From Macrostomum hystrix (lineage: Eukaryota; Platyhelminthes; Macrostomidae): a DNA stretch of 64,000 nucleotides. The notes below the pieces were generated by a model. It did not search any database and was not told the DNA's origin. It saw only the letters and a list, made by a program, of their open reading frames with translations. The stretch is taken from contig CATNEN010000007.1 in NCBI GenBank assembly GCA_950097015.1, forward strand, positions 620,001-684,000, read 5' to 3'. The translations under genes and the position numbers were made by a program. This document shows, piece by piece, positions 42,603 to 54,349 of the stretch; position 1 is the first letter of the stretch; each line of letters begins with the position of its first letter.

Positions 42603-44040
42603 TCAGACCTGCTCAACGGCTGAGCTGGCTGTTTTTTGTCTTTCCCCAGTTGGCGGTATGACGACAATGTCTATGGGTGCTGCTGGAGTCGCGTCCTCCG
42701 CAATGAGATTGTGCTCAATGTCGTCGGAGTCGCCAGAGAAGCCGTCACTGTCAGCATGGTGGTGGACGACGTTGTCGAACGCACAAAACGCGTCACCGTC
42801 GGTGGCGTGGGCGCACCTGTTGAACTCGGTGCGTTTTCGTTTGGCGGCCTTGCGGTAGACGCAAACCGCGGTGGCCAGCCAGGCCAAGTACAGGATGAGG
42901 AGCAGGCAGCCGAAGGCCGCCACAATGTACTTTAGCCAGGGATAAGGCTCGCTGAGACTCGGCTGGCTGTTGATGTAGCCGAATGAGAGCACGATGACGA
43001 CTATGGATCCGGGCAGCAGGGTGGCGGCGCACAGCAGGTCGGCAATCATGCGGTAGCGAAGACCCTGAATGGTCTCGATGCGCCAGCAGCAGGCGCCCTG
43101 GGCGCGGATGGTAGAAGGCGATGGGATCAGAGGGTGGGTATTTTGGGCTGAGATGAAGGGCTGAACGGGAGAGAGTTTGGGATTAAAAAGTAAATGTAAG
43201 AAGCTGGGTGTTGGGGAATATGGAAATTTAGGGAGGAAAATGTGGAGATAAAAAATGGACGTAGAGGAGTGATTGAAGAAGAATGAAGGAAACGAAAGCG
43301 GTGGAGGAAAATAGGGAAAGATGGAATTAATGTGAGACAGGGGGGAGATAAGCATGCAGAGGGAAATGGGGAGAAGCAAGGGAGAGAGCCTGGCGGAAAC
43401 TGGCAGAGAGAAATGAGGGGAGAGGTAAACGGGAGAGGGGATATGGAGGGAAACAGCGAGAAGGAAATGAAACGACGGGGGAGAGCTGGAAACGAGCTGG
43501 AAGGGATCGGGGTAGAGGGAAGTTGAGAAGTAAAAAACAGTTGGAATGGAAGCTGGGGTAATGTGGAAAAGGTGTAGAGGAAAACAGGGGAAGGGAAATA
43601 AGAGAGATAAACGGGGAAATGGAGGGAAACGGGAAAGAGGAAAATTGAGGGAGGATGGAAACGGGGGAGGGAAATTGGGATAGGTAAACGGGGGAGGGGA
43701 AGGGGAGATAATTGGGGGAGGTAAATGGGGGGAAGTTAAACTAGGGGAGGAGACGTGAGAGAGAGAAGCAGGGATAAGGAAACGAGGTGAGGGAAACGGA
43801 GGGGGGAAAGGGGAAGAGAAAGAAGGTGGAAGTGACAGAAGGTTGAACGCTGGTCACCTGGTTCTCCAGTCGTGCGTCTCTCCGCTGCTCCCTCGTTCGC
43901 AGCTTCTCCTGCTGCTGCTGATTCAGTTTGGACGGCGGCGGCACGTAGACGAAGCTGAGGCCCAGCACGGAGTTGCGCATGCCTTCCCGAACGGTGACAT
44001 CCCTGTTTATCTGGGTGGTGTTCAGATAGGTCATCTCCAT
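42603..44040 (-). CDS. Two-membrane-segment protein (paralogue B), convergent with A
   Basis: Function unknown. Exons in order 44040-43858 and 43097-42603, phase 0, 225 residues. The N-terminus is soluble with a Gln/Arg-rich helix (KLNQQQQEKLRTREQRRDAR). Exon 2 opens ACCWRIETIQGL, then hydrophobic segments ATLLPGSIVVIVLSFGYI and LKYIVAAFGCLLLILYLAWL separated by a proline-containing loop, a basic KAAKRKR stop-transfer segment and an acidic His-rich tail. The membrane pair aligns with paralogue A without large gaps. The open frame continues 5' of the chosen ATG to an acceptor-like TCTGCAG at about 44074, so an upstream exon is possible. Confidence 0.75.
43100..43855. repeat. Long purine-rich intron of paralogue B
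   Basis: About 700 bp of almost pure A/G on the + strand (GGGAGAGG, GGAAATGGGG types), without a clean repeat unit. In the transcript this is a pyrimidine tract leading toward the acceptor of exon 2. Confidence 0.85.
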
Positions 44041-44099
44041 CTTTGATGGGGCGATGGTAAAATAGGCAAACACTGCAGATGAATACTGTGGCAGACAAT

Positions 44100-46385
44100 T
44101 TACTAAACTAAAGCAAGGCTAGACTAAGCGCGATAAACTAGCCCATTTAATTCAGCGAGCCAAGTCTTGAGAGCGGCCAATCTATCTTTGGCGCGTGTAC
44201 ATTCGCGTGCGCTGGCAGTCTGATAGGGAATGTACATCGGCAGATTTCGTCCCTCTGATATAACAGCCAGCCAATCAGAGATCAGTTTGGATTTGACTAG
44301 GGCTGAATGTACATTAAATTACTCGAGGCCAGAAAACAATTGTACATTTTATGACTGCATTTATTTGAACATTAGATAAATGAGCGCCGAAAAGAGTGCG
44401 TAATTTGATGGTACTGTGAACGAGTCTTTGAATATTAAATTAGTGAAGCAAGAAACAGTGCTCATGAATCTACTTATTTCTGTTTGAGATATTTTTCTCG
44501 TATTTGATAATACGTAAACGTAAATAACGTTAAAAACTCGGATTTTTCTGATATTAAATTGACTTTCTGATAGCTACTTTACATGTAGCAAGAGAAATAG
44601 CTCAGGATTGCACGTGAAATGTGTAGCACCGTGATCTGGTGTAAGCTTAAACGCTGCACGCTATTAACGAAAATAAGTCAGTAAAGAAACTCTGAGAGAA
44701 AGACTCTATTTTTGCCTTCAAATTGCAACGCAATGCAAAACTGGACAGCCCGTGTGGCTGCCTAGCAGATATTGCCTTTATTTCGTAAGATTTGATTAGA
44801 GGAAAGCCACGTTTTATATTTATTTTTTGTTATTGATGTTACAGATATTTTTTATTTAACTTTCTTATCTTCGTCACACAGCAACCCAGGAGGCAGTGCT
44901 ATGGGGCGCAACTTTTCAAATCAAATATTAACTAGACAGTAGTTAGATAAATTAATATAACAATTACTGGGACAGGAAAGCGCAAAGATAACAATAACCT
45001 TTACACTGCTGGTGAGTCGCACCAATTTTTTTTATTTAATAAGCCCGCCACAGAGCTCAATCGGCTGCGAGACTAATTTGGGAAGAATTGTGAGATGGAG
45101 AGTGGAAAATTATGATACGATGGTAGATGAGAAGATGGACTAGAAAGATAGATAGTGGTGAGGGGACCATCCCTTACAGGCCAGCAGCAACAACTAGGCG
45201 CAAGGAAAATGCAGGCAAAACCATATATTTCGGGCGGGCACTGCTTCAGATAAGATGGGCATGGCACTCTCTGCGAAAGATAGGCAAATACTCGCAATGT
45301 TATACAGTGAATGCACGGATAATTCACTAAACAAACAACAGAAAACAATGCCTGAAAGAAAGAATAGAGAAAAACAAACAACGTTGTCTAAGCATATTAA
45401 TGCAAAGTAGAGGAAAGCAACTTTGATGGCGAAACAATAAACACAAAGAGCAAACAGAACAAGTCTTCCACCGATTAAATTAGAGGGCCGATATGGAATA
45501 GGACGAGCAATCGAATGGGCGAGAGAGCAGTAATTTTAGGATCTAGCTTCAAGCAAGCACTTTTCGCTTTGAAAGAGAAAATTCAATGATTGCCAAGACG
45601 ATTGGCACTGGTGCTTCGTGCACACTACTGACTAAAGATTTGAGTAAGTAGCATATTGAGAGCATTAGCAGAAAATTGTCACAGACATTCTCAGAAATTC
45701 GTTTGCAATTCTTAATGTACTTGCAGTTGATTTATTGCTAGATAAACTCATAATGGAATAACACTGAGGGCTGAGACAAGCTGACAGAGTAGATATGGGG
45801 ACATAAAGTTAATGTGATCAGATGCTCTTGAATAAGCATGTTTGATTGCCTGTTTTTAAAAAATGACTTAACCGAAGGAAAGGAAAAACACGCCAAATGT
45901 TAACGCTTTGCTGATCTTTAGCTAAAATCAATGGGAGAAAAAATAGACACAATATTTTTCGGATTTTGGGACTTTGTGACTGGTTTGCAACATTGTTATG
46001 CGCCCTTAGAATATATACGTGGGAATTTTGTTTGCTTGACGGATTTTAACTACACTTTCTTAAGTCGGAAAAGTGGGAATTTTTCCATAAACAGGGAAAA
46101 TTTAGGGAAAATTGCCCACTTTTTGGAAGTTTATTTAGGAAAAAAGCGCAGTTCTATTTACTCTCCCAGTTGGTAAGATTTTAGGAATTTGTCTTCAACA
46201 GACAGCGCTGCAATCCAGTGACCCGTTAGTGTTTTCAATGATCGGAATTAGAAACGCATAACGAAGGATAAGTTTAAAAGCGCAAGAGAGACTTTGGGAA
46301 AAAGCAGAAATGAAGTGTGCTCTAAATTTCAAGAAATTTATGAGTTAGCTAATTTTATCAGATTAAGAAAGGACAGCGGATTCAC
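44100..46385. other. Intergenic spacer between paralogue B and HYOU1
   Basis: AT-rich; only short ORFs with no recognisable motif. No element ends seen. Confidence 0.45.
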
Positions 46386-46389
46386 AGTT

Positions 46390-49300
46390 CTACAGCTCAT
46401 CGTCTGGCTCGTGGCTGCCGCGGTCGCGTCGGCGACTGTCGTCGTCGCCATCCCGTTGAGCCGAGGCGGAGGCTGAGGACTCCTCATCGTTGGTCTCCAC
46501 TTCCTCGTCGGAGGCCCGGCTAGGCGGAGGCGGAGGGGTTGTTGGCGGTGGGGGCATCGAGTCCACGTCCTCCGCTACTGGCGGCTTTTCTGTGGAGCCC
46601 GACTGCTGCTGCTTCTGCTGCTCCTGATCATTGGTGGTCGATTCTGAATCGGCCTTCTTATCACCTTCGGCACCTAAAATAATATTAGTAGAGCCCACAT
46701 GTTTTCACATTGTTTCACTTCAGTTATCCCATGCCTGTCTAATCCCTAATTCCCAATCCCATGCCTGTCAATTCCCTGATTCCCTATCCATGCCTGTCAA
46801 TTCCCTGATTCCCTATCCATGCCTGTCTAATCCATAATTCCCAATCCCATGCCTGTCAATTCTCTGATTCCATACCCATGCCTGTCTTCTCCTTAATTCC
46901 CAATCCCATGCCTGTCTTCTCCTTAATTCCCAATCCCATGCCTGTCTTCTCCCTAATTCCCAATCGCATGCCTGTCAATTCCCTGATTCCCTATCCATGC
47001 CTGTCTTAATTAATTCCCAATCCCATGCTTGTCAATTCTCTGATTCCCTATCCATGCCTGTCTTCTCCCTCATTCCCAATCCCATGCCTGTCTTATCTCT
47101 AATTCCCAATCCCATGCCTGTCTTCTCCCTGATTCCAAATCCCAAGACTGCCTTCATAAAGTTTCCAAAATCCCATGCCTACCTTCTGCCTAACTCACAA
47201 TCCCAAGACTGCCTTCTCCACACCTCGAAAGTTCATATCCCCACTGCTTCCTCTTATTCATATAAAAAGTAAAATCCCAAAAAGAGTGGAATGCACTAAA
47301 AATAAAAAATAAAAGAATAAACCCAGGCCTTGAATTGAAATCGAATGAAAATAATAATTAATCTCAAGACGAAAAATTCGGCGTTCAATACGCACAACAG
47401 CCAACTAGCCTACTATAAGTAGGCAGAGCTGCGATTAAAACCACCCGTTCAAAAATAATTATCCACCCAAATGTCAAATCCGACAAGAAAAAGAGAAAGA
47501 AAAACCTTTTCATATAGGAAACACAAAGGAATGAAGAGAGGACAATGGCAGCATTCGGGAAGCTGATTAAGGGAGTTGGGGGTACAGCACACCCGTTCTT
47601 CCAGCTGACAGCTCTCGCATGATGGCGGCTCGCAGCATCATCTCGCGCAGTCGGCGCCTGTCCCTGGCACCCAGCCGGTAGCTGCCGTCGGCGCCGGCGC
47701 GGATAAATCTGCCTCGGCGCCTACGACTGGCCTCGGCCTTAGCCCTAGCCTTGGCCTTGTCAGCCCTAGCCCTAGCCTTAGCCTCGGCTTTGGCGCGCGC
47801 CTCGGTTTCAAGCTTGAGCTTGGCGTCTGCGGCCTCCCGCCTCTGCTTCTCCAGCTCGGCGGCGCGAGCCAGCTTGTCTCGGAGCAGCTGGCCTAGGCGA
47901 GCCTTCAAGCCTTCGCCGCGTAGAGAGATCTCTGCCGCGGTGACTGTTGGCGGCTCGTGTGCCGGTCTTTCAGCCAGCAACCGCTCCGATTGGTTCACCC
48001 ACAACTGAGCCGGGGGAGCAGAGAGCAAAAGAGAGGAGGAGCGAGATTGTGAAATAAGAGCAGAGAAAATTTTAATTGAAAAACTTTAATTGAAAACAGA
48101 AAAAAGGGTGTAAAAATAATTCCGGAAAATATACGATCATATTTTTTCGCGAAAATTTAAGAAGCAACAGACAGGGCCATAAATCCTAAGAATCGAGTAG
48201 CGAAACCGTTCGACCGTTCGTCCCGACATTCCAGCTGTTCAGTCAGCCACGCTGGTGCTGCTGCTGAAATGCGCAACTCACCGTCTTCAGTCTTTGGCGA
48301 CTTGGGCGGAGGCGGCGGCGTTTTAGGCGTGGGCGGCACGTAGTACTTGATCTTGCCCAGGAGGTAGCTGATCTCGCGTTCCAGTGCGGACATTTTCAGT
48401 TTCAAATCTTCAACCCGAACCAGCGGCTTCTTGGTGAGGTCCTGACTGTCCACCTCAGTCTGCCTGGCTATGCGCCAGTCCTTTTGTTATTAGTTTTTAT
48501 TCGATTTTTAGTTGTTTAAAATTGTAATACATGTATTTCTTAGGAAATGTAAGGAACTTAAACAAACAACCAGCCGCTCGTGGCAAGTAAAATTCGCACT
48601 AGACTTAAGTAAAATTTACCTCAGTCTCGTTGATGAGGTTGCCTAGAGTAGTGTACTCAGCCTGGGTGAAGACATTGCCTTCCCCAGTCATATTCTGCAT
48701 TGTGTCCCAGAAGGTGCGAGTGTGATTCAGCATATCCTTCAGCATTTTGAACGCTTTTGGACGTTCGATCATCTCGCGGACTCGCAGGTTGAGGTCGGAC
48801 AGCATGGTCTTGAGCTCGTTAGTCTTGGCTGTGAATTGCTCTTTCGTAGTGTCCATGCCCTGCTCATCGTACCAGTCCTGTAAAGGTGGAGTGAGTGTGC
48901 ATGCTAGTGTACAATTAGAGCAGGGTTTGGTATAGAGCGAGTAGTACATTGAGGGCAGGGTTTGGTATAGAGCGAGTAGTACATTGAAGGCAGGGTTTGG
49001 TATAGAGCGAGTGTACATTGAGGGCAGAGTTTGGTATAGAGCGAGTGTACATTGAGGGCAGGGTTTGGTATAGAGCGAGTGTACATTGAGGGCAGGGTTT
49101 GGTATAGAGCGAGTACACATTGAGGGCAGGGTTTGGTCTTGAGGGAGTGTACATCGGGCCGATAAACCAACCTGCGCAGCCGAAAGCTTCTCAACGTAGC
49201 CCTGCCGTTCGGCCTCAGTTGAGCACTTCTCATAGTCCGGCAGATTCAGCCTATCCTTGTACTCAAAGATGAGCGCTTCTAATTCGTTGCGAGCCTTCTC

Positions 49301-52300
49301 CAGCAGACGCTTGGCCTCTTCGCGTTGGCGCAACTCTTGAATGCTGCGCGAAATGGACGACATGTGTCTTTGTTATGGTCTTAGTTACAACCTCGCACAG
49401 GATTCCACCGAACTGTTTCGTTGCTACACCAAACTTCGAGTATTATCTGTCCATCACAATATAATTATAACACCTACCAACCACTGCCTGTCACACCTAT
49501 CAACCACTGCCTGTCACACCTATCAACCACTGCCTGTCACACCAGCCTACCACTGCCTGTCACACCAGCCTACCACTGCCTGTCACACCAGCCTACCACT
49601 GTCTGTCACACCAGCCTACCACTGCCTGTCACACCAGCCTACACTGCCTGTCACATCAGCCTACCACTGCCTGTCACACCAGCCTACCACTGCCTGTCAC
49701 ACCAGCCTACACTGCCTGTCACATCAGCCTACCACTGCCTGTCACACCAGCCTACCACTGTCTGTCACACCAGCCTACCACTGCCTGTCACACCAGCCTA
49801 CCACTGCCTGTCACACCAGCCTACCACTGTCTGTCACACCAGCTTACCACTGCCTGTCACACCAGCCTACTACTGCATCTAAACATAAACCTGTCTCTCG
49901 CACTAAAGAGCATATCCTTTGTGTCACGAAAAATAATCTTGCTTACACGCTGCGCGATTTCTGCTGGCTGGCGTCGGACGGGTGAACCAGGGTCTTGTCG
50001 GCCACCACGAATTCGATTGGTTCGCGTCGCAGTTCGGCTTTGGGCTGAACGGAATCGGCAGTCTTGTTCGGTGCGGCCTTGTCGGCGGTGGAGGCATTGG
50101 TTGAGCTGTCGGGCGACTTCTAATGAATGTTTTTCGTTTGCAGAAAGTTAAATTTCTTAAGACTATATTTTCCAGGTTTTCTTATTTATCCTGTTAGTCA
50201 CATCACCAGCTCTCACACCATTCTTCTCATTCCCATCCCTTTCCTTTAATTCTCGCCTCCTTTTCTCTCACTCTCTCTTCATTTCCTCTCACTCACTCTC
50301 CATTTCCTCTCACTCTCTCTCTCCATTTCCTCTCACTCTCTCTCCATTTTCTCTCACTCACTCTCTATTTCCCGTCACTCTCTCTCCATTTCCCTCACTC
50401 TCTATCCTCTCCCATTTCAAGGCCAGACCCACCTGTCCGCCAGCACTATCCTCGGTCTTGGCTTTCTCATCGGCCGATTTTGTCTTTTCCTCGGCAGATT
50501 TGTCCGCCGAGCCATCGCTGCTAGACTCGTCAGTTTTCTGAAATGGCGTTATAATGATTCGAATTCTAAGAAATTGCAGCAGTTTGTAAAACTTCCGGCT
50601 TTTTAGACGTGTTTTTTGGTATTTAGCGTAAATACTCGGTCTTTAAACAGACAATTTCCAAAGTTCTTACACAGTTTTCCTTGCCAATGTAAACGAAAGA
50701 ATCGCAATTACGGTAATAAAGCCTTTAAAAAGTTTAGGCGAGTTGCTAAGCAGCGAATTTCACTCACCTTATCTGAACTGCCAGATCCAAACAGATTACC
50801 AAGCGACTCTCCAATCTCTGTGAAAATGGTTCGAGTAATTGAATTAAACAAAATGAAATGAAACAATATCTCAGAAAGTAAGCGAGAAAAACACCCCCCA
50901 CTCACTGGCAAAGGCCGATCCGTCCTTCTTTTCAGCACCTTCGGCTTCGGCAGCATCGGCTGCTGTTGGCAGTACCTCGAATTGGGCTTCGGTGCGATCC
51001 AGATGCACTATGCCGCTATCGTCCATACGGAAGTGGGCCTTCACGCCTTTGCTAGTGGCTCCTGGTTGGCCATCATACTTGCCAACAGCCTGGGCTACTC
51101 CCTTCAGGTTGAATTTGTACAGCAGCGGATTGCCCAGCGCTCTGCAATCGATGATGATAACTCGTTTATCCAAATGGCTACGTACAGCTTTTCAGTCCAT
51201 GGACTGGGGAGCGTGGAATCGCAACTATTAATAAAAGTGTTGACAACAACTCACTTCTGTTGAAACTCGTTCAAATGATTCAGACTAGTGTAGCTAACGG
51301 AGAAATCGAAATCCTGCGTGTGCTTATTGAAGGTCATGACCTTGCGCTGTGGATAGTGATTGCCCAGATTGAATAGCAGTCGCTTTACATCCTTGCCATC
51401 CTCGGCCGTTTTAAAGTCAACCTGTTATTGGGGAAAGATTTAGAAATTATCGATCGGCTCACATAATGGTGAGAATCGAACTCGTGACCGATTTAGGTTG
51501 GATTTCGATGCATCTAATTAGCGAAATGATTTTACAGCTTATGAAGATTTTCACTGCATCTTACAATAAGAAGAATAAGAAGTGCGTTACAAGTAAACTA
51601 GAAACTCACAGCCAAGGGAAACAGAGTGGCGTCCTTGACAACGAATCGTTTAACTCGAAAACCCGGACTCAGGTGGGCGGCTTGGTAAACGGCGCCCAAT
51701 GCTGCGGCCTCGTCAGTGTTGATTGATTTGCCCAGTTCGCTTCTGGAAGCAGAAAAGAGCAAAATAGTTAAATTTAGCTTCAGTAAGGTAAACTGCTTTT
51801 TGAAGTGTTTTTTTTCTAACCTTCCGGTAGCCTTAAGCAGTGCCGCTTGCACCCGGGGGCTCCTGGTGCCGCCGCCCATCAATAGGACCTCCTTGATCAG
51901 ATCCATTGAGATCTGGGCCATGTTCAGGGCGCTCTCAATCGGCCTAGTGACGCGTTCGAACAGATCCGAGCAGATAACCTCCAGATCATCGCGAGTCACC
52001 TTGATCTTGAAGTCTTTGTCGTCGAAAACGCTTTCAATCTGATGGTGTTGAATTTTTTTATAAAGAAAAGTGATGACTGATTGTTAATATTTAATTGTTC
52101 TGCCCATGATGTCCAATCGGCTGATTGTTTCTCAAATCAGGGGATGGCTTGGGGGCTTGTCGTGCAATTTACACCCTTGAGGGCCAACCTCTAAGGCAAA
52201 GTGAGAGTGTAGACTGCGTGACGATGAGAATGTCAGGGCAGATGTATACACCTGTGTGAGCGCGTGCCTGGATACAGTATCTGTGTGCGTGTGTGCTCTG

Positions 52301-54349
52301 GAGTCAGCAAAATGGGCAGAATTGCCTCCTCGTGGCCGTGGGCCTGGTGTCACTTAATGATGTGCCTTATTATTTTCAATCAGCTGATTGCAACTAGCTA
52401 TTCAGTTTGCATATTATCATCTCTCACCTGAGCATAAGCTTCCTTGTTGGCGCTGAGCACTCGATAAACTCGTCCGGCCTCTTTAAAAAGCTTCGCCATG
52501 GCTCTGGCGTCACCTGAGATATCGCGCTTGCTCAACTTTTTAGCGTTGAACTCCTTGGCCAGGTGGTCCCTGAGGCGCAGGATGAACGCGCTGGCGCCAA
52601 GAGTTTCGTCGTAGCCGACGCCGAGCACCTGCAGCTGCGGATGCTCTTCGGCGATGCCGTGCTCCCGCACCCTGGCTACTTGGTAGGCTGCGGGTAATTA
52701 AGGAAATTGTTTACAATTGATAATCACTTTTTTATTACAGCTGACCTAATTGGGCCAGATGTGCAGCCGACAGGACAGCAGCAGCTAAGTGTCTTGCTAA
52801 AAGACACAAATTATTTTAAGGTGGTGTCGGGAATCGAACCCCCGGCCATCACATCATAATTGAGTCCGGTGCTCTTACCAGTATGCTAAAACCCTCGCAA
52901 ATATATTTAATTAAGTGATAACAATTGATAACTGCACAGACCTAAGTTCGAATCCGCAATAGTGTGCAACGAACAACTTTCTCACACAACCCCAGCCTTA
53001 ATATTTTAAGCTGACGAGAAACATGTAAAAACTGTCAGTGCTCATCATACTCCTGCTGAGACTCGAAGATCAACACCATCGTCACAGATGCGGTCTGGAT
53101 AATTGCGTTTTACTTTAGACCAAAAATGTATTTTCGATACATATCGCCTCTCACTTACAAACAATGGTGGCAATTGTCGACGAAGAGCCCATATCGTAGA
53201 ACATATAGTACTGGGCAGTCTTGTTGAAACTCTTAGACCGGAAGATGCCAAAGTTTAGTGCGACTGAAAAATAAAGTTAAATAAAATTCAGAACATCATA
53301 TTTCGAGTGTGCTACTAGCAGTAGGTCAGTTAGCATGTAGGCTATAATTACCAGCCGCATTAGAGTTCATGAGCTGCAGCACGGTGATGCCGGCATAGCT
53401 AGCAGCGCGCAGCACTGCCAAGCGCTCAGCCTGGCTAAAATAGGGCGGCACCGTGATTACGGCGTCCTTGATTGGCTGGTCGGCGAATTTCTGAGCAGTC
53501 TCCTGAGCATTCTCCAGAAGCATGGCCAGAATCTCTTCAACAGTTAGCTTCTTGTTGCTGAAAGTTATTTTCGACAGGAGAAAAACTTATACTTAAAAAA
53601 GTCACACGCAATGGAGACTGAATCATCAGCAAGAGGACAAGTCACTCACTCGACTGTGGTAAACAACAGGACGCCCTCGCTGTCCTCGGACAGCTGATAG
53701 TACGGAAATCGCTCCTGGAACAGCTTAACAGCGGGACTGTTTAATGACTGGCCAATCAGAGTCGGTATGAAGATGAAAGCATTTTGCGGGAATTTCACAG
53801 CCTGAAATTGTTGTTTTGGGTTCATATTCTTAGAGACCAGGAATAGCCAAAGCGTAGCAACAGCATACAAGCAATGGAATACTTACCATAGACAGTGCCG
53901 GGTCGCCAACTAGTCTTTCATCATTGCGCATGCTGACAACAACTGGTGTTTTGCGCTGCGATTCCCTGCAATTAATTAGATAAGGACTCTTGGACTATGC
54001 TCTAATTAGATGTAATAGTAAATATATATCTTTTTTAAGTAGACTTACCTATTCAATGCCACCTCCATGGGAACACCAGGCTAAAAAAAGATAAGCATTG
54101 TCTACATTAGCACTTATATTATACTTTATCTCAACAAAAGAATATTTCTTACCTTCACAATTGCAACCTTTATAAATTCTGAGCCTAGGTCAATAGCCAT
54201 TGTAGCTATGGCATCTAAAATCATTCAACATACATTTCTATATAAAGAAGCACATGATATAAAAAGTGGCAAAATACTTTACAGTGTCCTTATTTACCAG
54301 TTCCATAAATAATAGTAGCCAGCAAGCAGAAAACAATGACAAGCTTCAT
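46390..54349 (-). CDS. HYOU1: Hypoxia up-regulated protein 1 (GRP170), ER Hsp110-type chaperone
   Basis: A large Hsp70-like chaperone of the ER lumen that holds unfolded proteins and serves as exchange factor for BiP. Exons in order: 54349-54298, 54214-54153, 54080-54049, 53965-53887, 53801-53650, 53557-53352, 53263-53159, 52687-52428, 52038-51821, 51742-51610, 51421-51255, 51141-50906, 50817-50768, 50537-50433, 50119-49947, 49343-49172, 48877-48620, 48480-48282, 46673-46390; phases agree throughout; 980 residues (human 999). Signal peptide [16 protein letters not shown]; the ATPase domain starts [15 protein letters not shown] and includes [15 protein letters not shown] and [14 protein letters not shown]. 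Substrate and helical domains follow a Lys/Glu/Ser-rich loop. The tail EPDDEL is a KDEL-type retrieval signal. Exon 18 has a poor acceptor (ACAAAAG). An acceptor just upstream of the ATG suggests a separate 5' UTR exon. Confidence 0.95.
46700..47230. repeat. About 30-bp minisatellite in HYOU1 intron 18
   Basis: Degenerate units built on AATCCCATGCCTGTCTTCTC and CCTGATTCCCTATCCATGCC. It begins about 25 bp from the acceptor of the last exon. Confidence 0.9.
47567..48004 (-). CDS. HYOU1: Probable alternative last exon of HYOU1 lacking the ER-retention tail
   Basis: An open frame of 145 codons plus TAA in intron 18. Its acceptor (pyrimidine-rich tract ending CCCCCGGCTCAG) is much stronger than that of exon 18, and it starts in phase 0, as needed after exon 17. 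Its first part, [20 protein letters not shown] then [15 protein letters not shown], follows the same spacing as exon 18 and as the family's NETW..LAE..P..LL.K segment, so it looks like a diverged duplicate of exon 18. The rest is a Lys/Arg/Ala/Glu helix, then an Arg-rich segment ending YPQLP, with no DEL. No good donor is visible inside. Alternatively it could be an unrelated intronic ORF. Confidence 0.55.
   Translation of the reverse strand: MWVNQSERLLAERPAHEPPTVTAAEISLRGEGLKARLGQLLRDKLARAAELEKQRREAADAKLKLETEARAKAEAKARARADKAKARAKAEASRRRRGRFIRAGADGSYRLGARDRRRLREMMLRAAIMRELSAGRTGVLYPQLP
48905..49150. repeat. 34-bp minisatellite in HYOU1 intron 16
   Basis: Seven units with core GCAGGGTTTGGTATAGAGCG and AGTGTACATTGAGG. 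The array spans nearly the whole intron, from about 20 bp after the donor to about 30 bp before the acceptor. Confidence 0.94.
49470..49880. repeat. 23-bp minisatellite in HYOU1 intron 15
   Basis: About 18 units with core CCACTGCCTGTCACACCAGC, with some 22-bp units (CCTACACTG) and GTCTGTC variants. Confidence 0.94.
50205..50410. repeat. CT-rich repeats in HYOU1 intron 14
   Basis: Repeats of CTCTCACTCTCTCTCCATTT and relatives on the + strand; purine-rich in the transcript. Confidence 0.85.
51175..51222 (-). mobile_element. SINE family 2 tail fragment
   Basis: TACGTACAGCTTTTCAGTCC followed by ATGGACTGGGGAGCG matches the tail of the 29010-29225 copy, inverted. Confidence 0.6.
52135..52370 (+). 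mobile_element. SINE family 1 copy without head
   Basis: Starts GGCTTGGGGGCTTGTCGTGC, then GAGGGCCAACCTCTAAGGCA, GTATACACCTGTGTGAGCGC, and the 3' part AAATGGGCAGAATTGCCTCC ending near TGATGTGCC. The tRNA-like head is missing (5' truncated). Inserted in HYOU1 intron 8. Confidence 0.8.
52755..52905 (-). mobile_element. SINE family 2 copy
   Basis: Body AGTGTCTTGCTAAAAGACAC and B-box complement GGGAATCGAACCCCCGGCCA, then GCTCTTACCAGTATGCTAAA near the A box. In HYOU1 intron 7. Confidence 0.72.

Noticed and set aside
45931-46176. An 81-codon + strand ORF upstream of the HYOU1 end
   Set aside because: AT-rich, no family motif, no splice context, length expected by chance.
49341-49985. A 214-codon ORF of [13 protein letters not shown] repeats
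   Set aside because: A 23-bp minisatellite in a HYOU1 intron with flanking HYOU1 exons on the opposite strand.
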